From NCBI GenBank assembly GCA_930367205.1, contig OV884013.1, positions 87,545,333 to 87,609,332 on the forward strand: 64,000 nt of DNA, given 5' to 3'. The notes under the pieces are model-generated. The model did no database searches, had not been told where the DNA came from, and worked only from the letters and a program-made list of their open reading frames with translations. Of this stretch, positions 20,244 to 32,392 are shown one piece after another; within the stretch, counting starts at the first letter, position 1, and each line of letters opens with the position of its first letter. Position numbers and translations under genes: made by a program. This stretch comes from Acanthosoma haemorrhoidale. Lineage: Eukaryota; Arthropoda; Insecta; Hemiptera; Acanthosomatidae.

Positions 20244-20507
20244 TCAAGAGTTTGTTGTGAGATCGGCTTAGGTTGATGAAAATGAGTTGTTAGGTTTTCA
20301 TCAAGTTTCATATGGAAAGCGTTTCAATATACTATGAATGTCTGCATTAATAACAATTAAAGAATATTGGTGTGATGATGTGATACATGATTACCAATCA
20401 TATTAGCATCTGACACAAACAAAATGTAGTCCATTCATGAATTTGTTGAAAACCTTACAACTCATTTTCATAAACCTAAGCTGATCTACCAACAAATTCT
20501 TTTACTC
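20244..20507. mobile_element. foldback MITE with long terminal inverted repeats
   Basis: Arms of about 65 bp (20246-20310 and 20432-20503) are inverted copies with about 85-90% match by eye: left GGCTTAGGTTGATGAAAATG, right arm reversed GCTTAGGTTTATGAAAATGA. About 120 bp of AT-rich sequence lies between. ATTGGGT flanks both sides (20237-20243 and 20508-20514), a likely 7-bp target duplication. There is no coding sequence, and the superfamily is unknown (a hAT-like target duplication of 8 bp with one lost base is possible). Confidence 0.7.
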
Positions 20508-20514
20508 ATTGGGT

Positions 20515-21470
20515 AACAATGAACTCACAGTCTACTAATCTAATTGATTTACCAACATTACAGTTTTAAATAGCGGTTCCTGTTTCTTCTAAATAAGTTA
20601 TCTGAACAAGCTTTACAAGCTGTTGTGATTTGTAAATTTGGCTTTACTGTCATAAAAGTACCTATGCTTCCAAGGGTGTCATAATGTCGGCTGACTGTTA
20701 CTTAGCCAACTGTATTATATTGCATTCGGCTCTTAATAAAGATTGGTAATAAGTTAGAAGTTAATAGAATGACAAAAATAAAAAGGAAATATTTCTGATT
20801 GGGGTCGATAATTTAGTTGACCTTTCGTTTAGCAAAGGTAATTCATATCAGATAGATAAAAACATATTTATTAAATATCCCTAATTTATAATCAAAAACT
20901 CTAATCTTACCATTGAGGATTTCAAGATGTTGGGATGTATCAATCTGAATCGATGTGCTTGAGAAATAAATCATACAAATTGTGAAGAACCATGACAATA
21001 AGATTTTATTAAATATAAGAGGAATATCATACATGAAGAAAGTGAAAAAATAACAATTACAAAAAAGCATAGTCCAAAAAAATTATTCCATTCGAATAGA
21101 ACATTTAAAGGAAAAACTACATTTTATTTTATTAAAGAATTCTAATAATTATTTTCTCCTGATAGAGAGTACCAAAATGAACATATGTTATTACTTAAAG
21201 AAAATGTGTAGCTAAGTTATGGTAAAGCTGAAAGACATTTATAAACATGTGACCTGAACTATTAAATCTACTTGGCTCAAAATATGGCTTGGTATTTGAA
21301 AGGAATTGGTAATAGCTATGGTACAATATGAATTCAAACTCACTTTGAAATTAATAACAAACACTAGTATCCAGGCCCCTGGTCAACTCCGTCAAGAAGT
21401 CATCTAGCCTCAGAGAGGGTTTAAGCCTTTGCAATCCATTATCAAACTGTCTCTACAGTAGACCTCACAA
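20515..21470. other. AT-rich intergenic DNA
   Basis: No gene, inverted repeat or known element recognised. Confidence 0.45.
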
Positions 21471-21477
21471 ATGTGAT

Positions 21478-21640
21478 TTTTTTTTTTTCCTTCCTGAGGC
21501 TGAGCCTTAAACGGGCTTACCCTACGAGCTCATGGGGTTACGTAGCCTGTGGTGCGCGTATTCCGGTGCAATGGGATTGTTGCACCGGTCAGCGCACCTT
21601 GAGTAATACTGTTTTCGTTCTTTATTTTCCAAAAAAAAAA
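21478..21640 (-). mobile_element. short retroposed segment with strong hairpin
   Basis: Read on the minus strand, a GC-rich segment of about 110 bp ends in GGAAGG and a run of about 13 A (21478-21490), which suggests retroposition. It contains a two-tier inverted repeat: inner arms CCGGTGCAA/TTGCACCGG (21563-21571 and 21580-21588), outer arms GGTGCGC/GCGCACC (21551-21557 and 21592-21598). The source RNA is not recognised. Confidence 0.5.
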
Positions 21641-21698
21641 CACAAAGAAAACAAAATAAAATAAAATCTTTTCCTTAAATCTACTTTGTACAATCCTT

Positions 21699-21702
<4 letters not shown>

Positions 21703-21735
<33 letters not shown>

Positions 21736-22000
21736 CCATGAGCTCTAAGCCAAACAAGAGTAAAAGCCTCAGTCCAAAACTTAGAAGGGCTTACTTTGTC
21801 TCCACACAGCCCTTCCCTCCACTTTCTCTCTTCCCAAGGGGGGCGGCATATCACTTTTTTGCCTCAGGGTTAACAGATTACCTTTTAACAAGTTTTTTGA
21901 CAAGCTGGAGGAACTATAATTTTCACTTCCCTTTATTCCAGTGGGCTTATGGATTTTATCCTTCACTCTAAGCGGAGAACTATTTAATGCATGAAACTCC
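21703..22000 (-). mobile_element. second A-tailed retroposed segment
   Basis: A run of about 30 T (21705-21735) is the A tail of a minus-strand retroposed sequence reading CTTAGAGCTCATGG into the tail, with a CCCCTTGGGAAG block upstream. It has a faint resemblance to the neighbour just downstream (both have GAGCTC-ATGG and GTAAGCCC). No protein motif is recognised and the 5' limit is unclear. Confidence 0.4.
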
Positions 22001-23650
22001 TTCCTATTTTTTTTATTTCTGGTCTAGATGGATAGAGGTTTACTATCTCTTTCTCAAACTCTCTCCTTTATGGCAGAGGAAAAACCCCTTAGTGACATAA
22101 ATATGGTTGGATGTATGACTTGTAGCCCGAGACAATGGTTTATTGCTTGTTCTAGATCCTTGCCCTGATCAAGTTTCTTGCTCCACGTAGCCAACTCGCA
22201 TATCAATATTTTATCATTTCCTATATTACATTTATGTGTTAGTCCACTTATGACACCATAGATAGAATTTATTCACAGATGATTCTTCAAAGAGTCTTTG
22301 CTATCATCTCCTTAACAGGTCTTCCTTTGTAGCAACATTACTGTTGCACTCATGATCAAAGATAATTTGGGTTAAATATTGAGACATGAGGTGACTTGAA
22401 GTGGCAGAGGCTCACCAATGACTTGATTCAGGCAAAGCGACAATTGAGACAGTCTTATTTTAGTCGTCATACAGTTTTTGCTTTAGCATTAGAATAAGTT
22501 CTCAAAACATTATGGCTGAATGTATTTTAATTTATTAAGTTCTGAATCAGATTCGTATATTGCTGTTGATGACATTCTCACTACATTGCTGAAACTTCTA
22601 AGGAAAAATTCTGAAAGTGATGATTTAAATTAAAAGAAAAACCCATGGGAAAACCCTCCTAAAAGAAGAATTTTGTGACGAGAATTACCAAAACTATTAT
22701 CAAGTCTACTGCTTAATCTAGTGACCATGAATTAGAAGCTTAAGGATGCAAAATATCTAGGTCTGTTAGAGTTTTAACCAGTTTCAATAGACATTTCATT
22801 TGATACTTGGGTCTTCAATTGGAACTTCTGGTAATCTGAATGAGCTAAAGTAGTTATATTTTCCGAACAGCTTCAATAAATTTTAGCATAGAATACATTT
22901 TATGGGGTGGGGATAGGAAAGAAAACAATCAAGAAAATTTTCACATGGGGGGGGGGGGTAGACAGTGCTTGTTGAAAGTGGGAAGTTCCACCATGAAAAG
23001 GCAACAAACTTTTGTAGCTCTTGCACAACCTGTAAGAGGCTCACTGCAGTAAAAAGAATAATTATTTTATAGAATTTTGGAGTTTTTTACAACCCAGAGA
23101 GCCATTCTAGTGTTCTAATATAAAATCGAAAATGTAGAAATAGAATCAGAGAAAATTTAAGTGATTATCAATGTCAAAACAAAATCCTAATATAAACCTA
23201 AGTGGCATATTGACAGCTTGAACAAATAAAGTGAATTTAGTTTTTATAAATTAATTAATTTTTAAGTCTGTTACTCAAAATATATTTATTTAAAGCAGTA
23301 CAATAGATGATTAAACACAAGGGAGTTAACGGGGAAACACAAATAAATAAAATTGTAACATTTTTATAAATCTTGTTTCAACCATGCTTTGAGTATTCAT
23401 ACAATTAAATTTAGAGTTATATACCATCCACGAAGAGTCACGGTGCTGATCATTCTATCTGATCTTAATATTTGAAGGTCTAAATGTTGAAATAATGGAA
23501 TAATTTCTCAATTCTAAACGTAATGCCCATCAGGAAGTAATAATTAGAATACTACTTACTTGAAACTTACAAAAATAATGGCATTGAAGATTACTAGGTT
23601 TAAACTTTAAATCACAATTACTAACTAGAAAAATTGTCATGAATGTCAAC
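22001..23650. other. anonymous AT-rich DNA
   Basis: No gene recognised. A run of 10 G lies near 22947-22957. Short open blocks (for example WQRLTNDLIQAKRQLRQSYF near 22400) were not assignable. Confidence 0.4.
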
Positions 23651-23860
23651 ATTTTTTTTTTCAGACCCCCTTTATTTTCTTAGGATTCAAAATATTTAGA
23701 ATATGCATTAAATCTTTATAAACTACTATTGCACTTAGTGCTTATATTTACTGTAGCTTTGCAACCTATATTTAAGATGGTTTATATGACCTTTAACCAA
23801 TTCTGATCTATTTATATGATTCTAGGGTTTTTGTAATTTGAAGGTGATGGGGCTCATCTT
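23651..23860 (-). mobile_element. LINE 3' tail (minus strand)
   Basis: On the minus strand the hairpin AAGATGAGCCCCATCACCTT (23860-23841) is followed about 185 nt later by GTCTGA and a run of 10 A (T run at 23651-23661). This is the same spacing as in LINE B1; one stem pair is mismatched. A 5'-truncated LINE 3' UTR is the simplest reading. Confidence 0.5.
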
Positions 23861-24320
23861 CTAGGAAGATATTTTTTATTAATTTAATTTAAGATTATTT
23901 TAAAATTTAATGTTTTATAATCAAATATTTGTGCCATCTACTTACCTAATAAGAATTTTTCCAATGAACACTTGAGGTTGATATCAATTATGCATTGAGA
24001 GATATAAGTTATATGCTGGCTAATTTTTTCATTGCTATAGTTATTTGAACATTTAAATTCAATGTAAAAAACATATAAATGTTTTTTTGTAGAAAGGAGA
24101 GGCTTTTATTGCTTTCAATCCTAGTAAGTGTCGCTACCTTGCAGATAATTCTTGAACTTACACATACCAGCTCAAGGCACCGCTCAAATGCCCAAGAATT
24201 ATGTAGGGAGGGTCAAAATTAATTTTGAATGGAAGATTGATTTGTAGTTTCAAAAATAACAACAATTAAATTAACATTATAGCCGAATTTGTAGGTTTAA
24301 CGGGGGAAAAGTAAGAAATC

Positions 24321-24424
24321 AGCACGCAGTTTTCCCGGCGGTCCCCCATCCAGGTGCTTTAGCAACTTGGGTTAATTTCAGAGATTGGACGAGAACTGGT
24401 GTGGTCAACATGGTCTTTGGTGGA
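24321..24424 (-). pseudogene. 5S rRNA pseudogene or 5S-derived SINE fragment
   Basis: Read on the minus strand the segment follows metazoan 5S rRNA: GACCATGTTGACCACACC, GTTCTCGTCCAATCTCTGAA, ATTAACCCAAGTTG, then GATGGGGGACCGCCGGGAAA and GCGTGCT. A block of about 12 nt covering part of the internal box A and the start of the next segment is missing, while box C is preserved. The 5' end (normally GCC-AACG) has decayed. No second copy is seen here. It is a non-functional copy, possibly the head of a 5S-derived SINE. Confidence 0.8.
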
Positions 24425-26264
24425 AAGCAGGGATCATTGTATGCACTTAGTAGGACACTGTCTCATCAGGTGATTATTTGCTGAGTCCATTTATATTTAT
24501 ACTATATGAGTCCACAGTGGATTTACTTTATATCAGGTATGGAGAATCGGCTTTCGTGAATCTGTAATTTGTATTCCCGTTGGATACAATGAGCTTTTTT
24601 CCTCAATAATATTTAACGTATTTTTGTTTTTTAGAGCTTCGTTCGTAAATAAATGCTAGTATGACCAAGTTTCGTGAAACTCATCAGAATGATTTCATAT
24701 GGTGTAATTTAATTCTTTTGTACAAGTAAAGAACCTAGTTTATATATATTATTTATTGTAATTATTTTATTTTAATTATGTCTAACTTTTGTACAGAATA
24801 AAATCACGTTTTAGAAATAATCTTACAAATTAAATTAGATTAACCTGAACTAGTAAGATGGCCACCAACTTTTTGTACAAGTGTATTTCTACTGATAAGA
24901 AGATGTGATATCTTTTACTAGAAGAATTTAAGGACTTGAAACATCACACCTTTTTACCAATTAAGAAACCTATAAAAAATGCATCTCATCTCATTAAAAA
25001 CATAAACGGTTTTATAGAACTATTGTTATTGTTGAAGGTGAAAAAATTGCTGCCCCTGTGTCCAAGATATGTTGGTTTCGTTTCAGTGTGTGCCCTCCCA
25101 AATTCAAAAACTCACTCTGAATGATCAAGCTTCATAGGTAGCCAAAATATTCCACAGAGAGATCAATTGCGATTTTCCAACTTGGTTACGCCATCTCGTA
25201 GCCTATATTCCATACTGATATGTTGACAAGATTTTCATTGCTCTGAATTGGAATTGGAACAAAAATAATAAAACTACTATGTGAGCAAATTTCAACCATT
25301 AAATAATAAAAAATATAAAAACCACGATTTAGGTGGCAAACATATTGACTGTGCTGTCCCGCGTACTGCGAACTAGCGCCAGGGTTTGTCATAAATCTGA
25401 CCTCTGGTGGATCAGTCGTTGAAAATGTTAGTTATTCAGGGTTCGTGATTCGTCGCAACGAGCGAATTCGGCCGAACACCAACACGAGACATCCCCTTGG
25501 GATTGACTACCTCACCCTGTACTAACAGACTACCCATCACGTGCCCAGTGCAAACAGCAGACAGTCGTACCAACACTAAGCCGAACAGTCAACCGATCTA
25601 CATATTATTTTCTCCCCTCCCCTCACTCCGGCGTGATTTGAATAAGAATAATATTGAATTTCCTATATGAATCATATAATAGAAGCATATAAGAGGCGAT
25701 GTAAAATTATTTTAGCAGATTCAGGGATCAGTGGCCTCACTATAAACAATGAACAATATCCAGAGATGACTGAGTATGGTCACGCGAGTTTATTAAATAA
25801 TTACTAAATTATTTTTTTCATTTCAACTTCATTTTATTTGCAGCACCATCTCGGCCATTAAGACCTCCTTTTCAACAAACAAAAAAAAAAATAAAAATAA
25901 TCATCTTAAATATCGAAAAAAAACTATTGAAATGAATTGAGCTCAAACGTCATTAATTACTTAACTGCAAATTATTCTCATTACCCATGAAATGTTTCTG
26001 ATCCATTTCCCTATCTATAAAATGAGATTCAGCTTTTTTGAATTTAACCTGTCTAATCCCTCCTTCCTCCAAAAGTGTTAGTATCAGTAGCTGCCTGTAT
26101 TAATTTCATTCCTGACGGTTTTATAAATCTTAATAAAAAAAAAAAAAAAATTAATAAAAAAAATTTTTTTTTTTTTTTTGCATGGTGCGAATGATATCAC
26201 TTATCAAGATTACCTAATGCCCGATTGGGGAAGATTGTATATTTCATGAATCTTTATTAAAGTA
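24425..26264. other. intergenic DNA with a moderately GC-rich patch
   Basis: Mostly AT-rich. 25430-25640 is less AT-rich and of high complexity (GCCGAACACCAACACGAGAC and a CTCCCCTCCCCTCACTCCGG block) but has no frame or splice pattern I can defend. Confidence 0.4.
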
Positions 26265-27791
26265 CACTACCCCTCCCCAAAAAAAAGTGGCGCACTAAGA
26301 ATAATTCATTAAAAAAATAAGCGCACCATAAAAAGTTCATTCTTTAATAAAAAGAATATTCAAAAATAATTTTTGAAAGAAAGTGACTTATTTTCTTTTC
26401 AATAAAGGTTTTTTATTAGCTTATTTAATCCTATTAAAACCTACACAAAGGTATTGTTACAAAAACTAACAATTTTATGATCGTTTTCATTCGCTATTGT
26501 AATTTAACTCATCCTGAAAATTTTAGCAAAGGCTATTTTAATTTAATTTTAGTTTTAAAAATATTTTTGAGGACCAAGTAAATAGCTTTAATAGAAGACG
26601 AGCGAAGCAAAAGATACCCAGCCCGTGCATTGGGTTTACCTGAAAATACTGTAAGGAGAAAAATTACACGGTACCGTGAGAAAGGTTTGTGCAATCGCAG
26701 ACTTGGATCAGATCGGCCGCGAGTGACAGAACCAAGAGATGACCGGTTTATTGTACTACACACGCTTCGCAGTCGGTTTTCAACTGCTACTGTTACTGCT
26801 TTGAACTTTGTACAACTCGGGGAGTATAGACAAGAAATTGTTAGAACAAGACTTTCTGAAGAGAATTTAAACCCTCAGAGACAAGGATCAGCATCAGGGG
26901 TACTGTTGACCATAGAACATCGTCGAGCTCATTTGTAATTCGTCCGGGAACACCTAATGTGTGCTGAAAACGAATAAAGCAACGTACTGTCTTCAAAGGG
27001 GTCACGCTTCTCTCTATATACAGCAGATGGACGGACAAGAGTTTACCGAAGGCCTGGTGAGCGCTACGCTTAGTGTAATGTCACTGGGAGAGTTCAATTC
27101 AGAGTTGGTTCTGTGATGGTGTAGTGTGGAATTTCTTCAACGGTCAGGCCTTAATGGCGGTGTTAATGCCGACTTGAATAGAAAGGAAATTATCCAGGTG
27201 TATGTGATCCCTTTTGAACTATTTCATTTATTGGTGAAAATTCCATTTTCATGCAGGATGATGCGTGGCACACGTGGCTAAGTATTGTTTGTGGCCGGAA
27301 CGTAGCCCGGATTAAAACCCTATAGAGCACATGTGGGATGATCTTTGCAGGCGTGTTATGCGGCAGGTTTGACCTTGTCAAATCCTGGATAATAAATAAT
27401 GCAAATCCTACATAATCCTTGTGTGATGATCCCCCGCCCTCCTTTAACTTACAGGAGTTAAGAACTTCTTTAGTAGAGACGTGGGAGGATATGAATCAAA
27501 AGTTTTACAGAATACTTGATAAGAAGCATGCCTTGAAGGATTGAGGCTGTGATTCAAGCCAGAGGAGAAATTATCCGGTATTTAAATGTAATTTGTTTTT
27601 CGTGATCAAACATTTGTCTATAATTTAAAAAAAAAAATTTTTTTGAATATTTATTGGGGGTTTCTTTCATATTTGTAGCCCGTTATCACTGAAAACGTTT
27701 AATATTAATTAAAAAAGAATTGAAAGCCGAAAAAATTTATTTGGAAACAAATATTTGTATAAGTGCGGCACTTTTTTTTTGTGGAGCAGTG
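26265..27791 (+). mobile_element. Tc1-like element with inverted repeats and TA target
   Basis: Ends: left CACTACCCCTCCCC followed by A8 and GTGGCGCACT from 26265; right, reversed, CACTGCTCCAC, A10 and GTGCCGCACT up to 27791. Both ends are flanked by TA (26263-26264 and 27792-27793), the canonical Tc1/mariner target. The length of about 1.53 kb is usual for Tc1-like elements. The transposase inside is broken. Confidence 0.87.
26540..27560 (+). pseudogene. Tc1-like transposase, many stops
   Basis: The N-terminal paired-like DNA-binding part is open at 26630-26938 (ENTVRRKITRYREKGLCNRR, GSDRPRVTEPRDDRFIVLHT, VRTRLSEENLNPQRQG). The DDE part follows with stops and frameshifts: SKGSRFSLYTADGRTRVYRR (usually DESRF), GERYA-CNV, VMV-CGIS, then FMQDDAWHTW (usually QQDNARPH) near 27250, and NVARIKTL-STCGMI (usually SPDLNPIEHLWD). 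Two of the three catalytic blocks are altered. Inactive. Confidence 0.85.
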
Positions 27792-27793
27792 TA

Positions 27794-29040
27794 TAAAGAA
27801 ATAATAAGATCGATTTCGGTGTTACATTCTGTTGATATAAGTTTGTATATTAGGACTTTTAAAATAAGTTATATTCTCAAAATTCCTATTTTTCAATGTT
27901 TGCTCTAGCATTTAACACCAACACAGATTTTCATTCATAATCAAATCAGCGATAATTCTTGGTAAACTTCCACCATGCATGTTAAAATTTTAAATTGATA
28001 GTAAGTAGCTAAGGAATAGTGACTTATTATAAAAGTACAGTCGATCACTACCTGTCTCCGGATAAAGCAACACAATAAACAGTCAATTTGTTTGTAAATA
28101 TGTAAGAGCTGGTTCAATTTTATTGTTAACCCATATTTGAGTTCCGTATTTATTGATTGTTCTAATAGCTGAATCAGAGAATGCGTTCTTTGCAGACAAT
28201 AACAGGTATCACATCATTCCAGATCAAATTGATCCAGGTTGACGGGATTCCAAAGTTAGTAGTTGTAGTCTTAGTTTGTTAATTTAGTTGTGGAGTTGAA
28301 CCCAAGCCAAGCTATTCGTAATAAAACACATCCATTTTTTTAGATACATAGCTCCACTGTTCTCTCCTCACCAATTTTTCACCTTTCTGGTTGATTGATA
28401 TTTTTTATTTTTTTTAAATTAACTAATAAACGTTTAATTTATTAATCAATGTCCTGATTTATCGCTCAGTCAGCAGCCATAAAAAACATGTCATATATCT
28501 AATAATAAATCGATACAAACTAGTTATACATGCTCATAATAAATGGGTACCATCATAATAAATGCGAATCAAATGATGTTGGGTGATAAAACAATCTGAT
28601 ACCGGAAAGAGATACAAAGCTCAGAAAAACATCACTTGAGTGAAATCTATCAAAGATTTAATGTTTTAAATAAGTATCATGAAACAATGCATAAATGGTT
28701 GAAAAATTATAAACATATTTATTAATTTGTTTTCAGGAATGATTAATATCTGTTAAAGACCAAAGAACCATTGAGTTATAATATAATAGTGAAAACCATT
28801 TTAAGGATTTGAGATTACATTTTTTTTATTAATTTAATGAACCATTAAAACAAACACAAAAATTGTTGCAGACATTTCTATTAAATATCCATTAAAAGTT
28901 AAATATGACATTATAAAATTATATAAATTAATTAGGTTTGCCTATTCCGGCATTATATATATCAAGTATTTAAATATTGACCATAAGTATACAGACTTCA
29001 TGTTAATAATAACTAGTTGTAATATATAATCCAAGTGTTT
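27794..29040. other. AT-rich intergenic DNA
   Basis: No gene or element recognised in this interval. Confidence 0.45.
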
Positions 29041-29743
29041 GAACAATTAGTAGACAAAAAAAGGTTATATTGACTATGCTCGAGTTCAATTGGAGTAGAT
29101 CAGTTGGAATAGCACCTGACCGGAGAACAGGAGTTCCCGCTCAATATCCTTTTTCTTTGGTTAATAATTATCAAAACAGTTGGATTACATTTATATTTTA
29201 TAGGGGGATCCAACTATTTTAAACGGACGTTTTGAGTTGCTTCGTGAGTACATTTTGGAAACAATTGTTGTTCTTAGATTGCCGAGTATATCCGTGGCTC
29301 CTAGGAATAAGTAGGGAAGGCGAATTAACATAAAAATCGTCATAAATGCACATACATGGTTTGGCACGTTTTGTTCGACGCGAGATATTATTGTTTTTGG
29401 GTGGATAATATAGAATTAATTTTTACCAAACGACTGATTTGCATGAATCCCTCAAAGCTAAAAACGTTTCCTCTGAAAATATCTCTTTAGACTTAAATGT
29501 TTATTCACTGGAACTACAGATAATTTCCCATCGCTCTTATTTAAGTTTATGTTCTCAATGTTTTTGTTTCCTTAGTGGCTTCCGAAGAAGTTCTCTGCAA
29601 TTATGGACGAAATATCAAGGAAAACAATAGATACCTCTAAAGGAGGAAAAGGAAAGAAAATATATGATATTCCAGGGAAGAATTTTAAGAAAAACACTAC
29701 GCAGTGTCTTGAATTTTTGTCACCCATGCAATTTATTTTTATC
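29041..29743. repeat. duplicated segment, copy 1
   Basis: About 700 bp collinear with 32393-33107, from GAACAATTAGTAGACAAA to GTCACCCATGCAATTT. Differences are substitutions and small indels, including a stretch of about 30 bp near 29510 that is absent from copy 2. It contains a tRNA-derived SINE in the same place as copy 2. No protein family recognised. Confidence 0.85.
29095..29200 (+). mobile_element. tRNA-derived SINE
   Basis: GTAGATCAGTTGGAATAGCA then CCTGACCGGAGAACAGGAG resembles a tRNA D-arm (box A) and anticodon arm. The box B part is decayed (TTCCCGCTCAATATCC). The tail TTCTTTGGTTAATAATTATC with AAAACAGTTGGATTAC follows; a related tail occurs at 40010-40055. Confidence 0.6.
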
Positions 29744-30599
29744 GGTCTCTCAGCGAAAATGTTCGGTTCCGCTGTAATTTAAGTGTTTTGTTAAATACCA
29801 GGTAGCCAAAAAGGAAGCTGGGTAATCGATAGTTGCAATCAAATTGGCCGATTCCTCCCCAAATTGGTGACTAAACAGAGACTTCCTCCGGGCCACCCAC
29901 AGGTTGCCACGGGTCCCTCATGTAATAGCTGTCATTAAAGTGTTTAGTGTCTTGTGGGGACTTTTTTAATGCACTGACAGCTTAATATTTGTGGGACTCC
30001 CAGTCTGTATACCTCAGTGGCTTCACTTGCTCCGCTTAATTCTAATGCGAAAATCACTGGAGAAGGCTGCAAAGAAGTTAAAATATTTTTAGTTTTTGTC
30101 TGGCAAATTTAGATGGAATCGTACTCTTTTAACAATTAAACCAGGTACATAAAATAATTGTTAACATATTGAACAATAAATCATTTGAATTTGGACGTTA
30201 CTTCATGCTCTCACTAATAACTCCCCTTATTGATTGATGCTTATGATTTTCGTTGGATTATTTTTAATTCAAAAACACCTTTCTCTAACATACGTTGATT
30301 GTTATTTTACAAGATAGTCATCGTATCGTATCAAAACATAATCTAATTTTAACGATTTTTCGTAAATATAGTCTACTTAAGTCCCAGCGAAGAACCCACA
30401 TTATTGATGAGAAAGACCTATGCAAGGAAAACAGTAATTTTTTATTAGGCAGTAATTAATTAAAGACCCATTTTTTTTTCATGTTACTAATTTTATTAAT
30501 ATTATTGGGGAATATCATAGGACTACCATACACAATACTGATTTGTGAATACGGTTTAAGTGACAATTAAATGATCTATCACATAAGTTTCAGAATATA

Positions 30600-30810
30600 G
30601 TACTTATTGATCAGGATGTCGAGAACATTAATTTCGTACCCTAGCCATGTCTCCCTTACATCAAATGAGGCCTCCATGTAAAATGTCATGACTCTCTAAC
30701 ACGACGAGGATGCTCACTAAGATCTCGACAGACAGACACACTGTTGAGAACGTTGGGTTTTTTGTTTTGAAAAAAAAAACCGCAACACCCTAAAAATCGG
30801 CCATTTCATT
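30600..30810. repeat. diverged dispersed repeat, copy 1
   Basis: Shares CCTCCATGTAAAATGTCATG (30671-30690) exactly with 35001-35020. About 65 bp further on it also shares a TGGGTTTTTTGTTTTGAAAA block, so the homology spans about 200 bp. Type unknown. Confidence 0.55.
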
Positions 30811-31285
30811 TAAACAGCCATAGGAGCTAGAAGCCTTGAATGGAAAACACGGATCAGTGTTGAAAGGGCGATTGGTGACTACCCGAAGCAGTTCGCACTA
30901 TCCCCGAGACCCATCTCTGAAACCCTGCTAATATACCCTCCTGAAGGACCACCACTACAGAAGTGTCAGTAGAGTTTGTTTACCCAGCCTGTTCCCAGTT
31001 CCTTCATCACTTGCTGGCGCTAGTATGTCAGCTCGAGTGTACTCCAGTACGTCACTCCACCAACCTCAACCAAAACACATTAAATGACTATCCGTTCCTT
31101 TCTGGGGCTGTTGATCACTTTCGCACCTCTGTAACCTATCTCCCACCTTCGCCAATAATTCTCAACATTCCTAACCATAATCTATATAAATAGCTTGTTC
31201 TTCCCGTTGTTAAAAAAAAATTTTTTTTTTCCTTTATTTTTCCCACATCCTATTTTTATAAGTTTGAGAGCTAAGAAGAAAAAAA
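30811..31285 (+). mobile_element. LINE A-type 3' fragment
   Basis: The end at 31229-31285 (CCTTTATTTTTCCCACATCC, TAAGTTTGAGAGCTAAGAAG, A run) matches the end of LINE A at 2533-2590. Upstream sequence to about 30811 is probably LINE 3' UTR or coding remnant, but no RT motif survives, so the left border is a guess. Confidence 0.5.
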
Positions 31286-31869
31286 AAAAATTTTACTTTA
31301 AACTAAAATGTGATTAAAAGGTTTTAGCCGGGAACAAGGTTTTAGGTTTTTTTTGCCATAAAATCTTGATTTTCTCTGAATTTTTCAATATTCGTAAAGT
31401 TTGAGCTGCTACTGCGGTTCTCACAAGGGTATTTAAAAACATAAAAGAACACTTGCAGAATCAAAAGTTGCGAACATTGGGTTCCTTTGACACAAATCAT
31501 GATTTTCTAAAAAAACAAATTTAAATCATATCTTGGTGGCGGATCGACGAAAATTGGGGTTGGGAGTGTTTTTCGATGTACTTTTAGGCATACAATTTTT
31601 TTACAAGACGAGCCAATCACACTCAAGATATTTTAATTTGTTTTCTCTGTACACGCATTTCAAATAATACAACGTCAGTGGCAAATTAATTACAATGAAT
31701 CGTTTAATATTATGTAGTATAAAAAGGAGTAGAAAAATAAGGAAACAATTAAACAAACAATATCTAAATAAAAGAAAGAAAGAATTGAAAAAACAAAGAG
31801 CAAACATAAACGATGTAAAAGAATATTAGCAAGTATACAAATCGGTTAGGTGTCCTTAACGAATGCCTC

Positions 31870-32270
31870 CAATATTTTCTCATCAGTAGGCACAAGAGCG
31901 GACACAGTGGAGGCACTTGAGGAAACATTGTTCTCTCAAATGGCCGCTATTATATTCGACCCTTAGTACTCGCCGGTGAGAGGCCCTGGCTATAAACACC
32001 GCCCCAATCGATGTACTCGATGGTGAAGTATTGTGCATACAGACAGGCAGACAGGCTGGGTGTGGCTCTTTGGGGCGCGCGCTCCACTGTTGGTACTCGA
32101 GCAAGATCGCCTACAATGCTCCGTGGGAAGGGTTCTACGACAATGGCCGTATTCAAATTACAATCAGCAACTGCAGCACCCTCGCATTAGGCAAATTGGA
32201 GGATGAAGTTGCCTGGAGATGCCCTGCTATGTAAATCGTTTTAACAACTGCACAGCTTGTTTGGGCATTC
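31870..32270. other. moderately GC-rich non-coding patch
   Basis: High-complexity sequence, less AT-rich than its surroundings, just before duplicated segment copy 2. Both strands have short open frames, but none shows a recognisable domain or convincing splice sites. Confidence 0.4.
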
Positions 32271-32392
32271 TGTTTAATTAATAAACATGCGGAACTTCAA
32301 TGTCCTGCACGTTAATTTGGTATCGGTGTGCAAACTGACTTTGCAAGTGTTAGTGAAGGCATAATACAGCATATATTTTTGCCCAACGACAT

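Noticed and set aside
22540..22660. SESDSYIAVDDILTTLLKLL open stretch
   Set aside because: Short, stops soon after, and no family is recognised.
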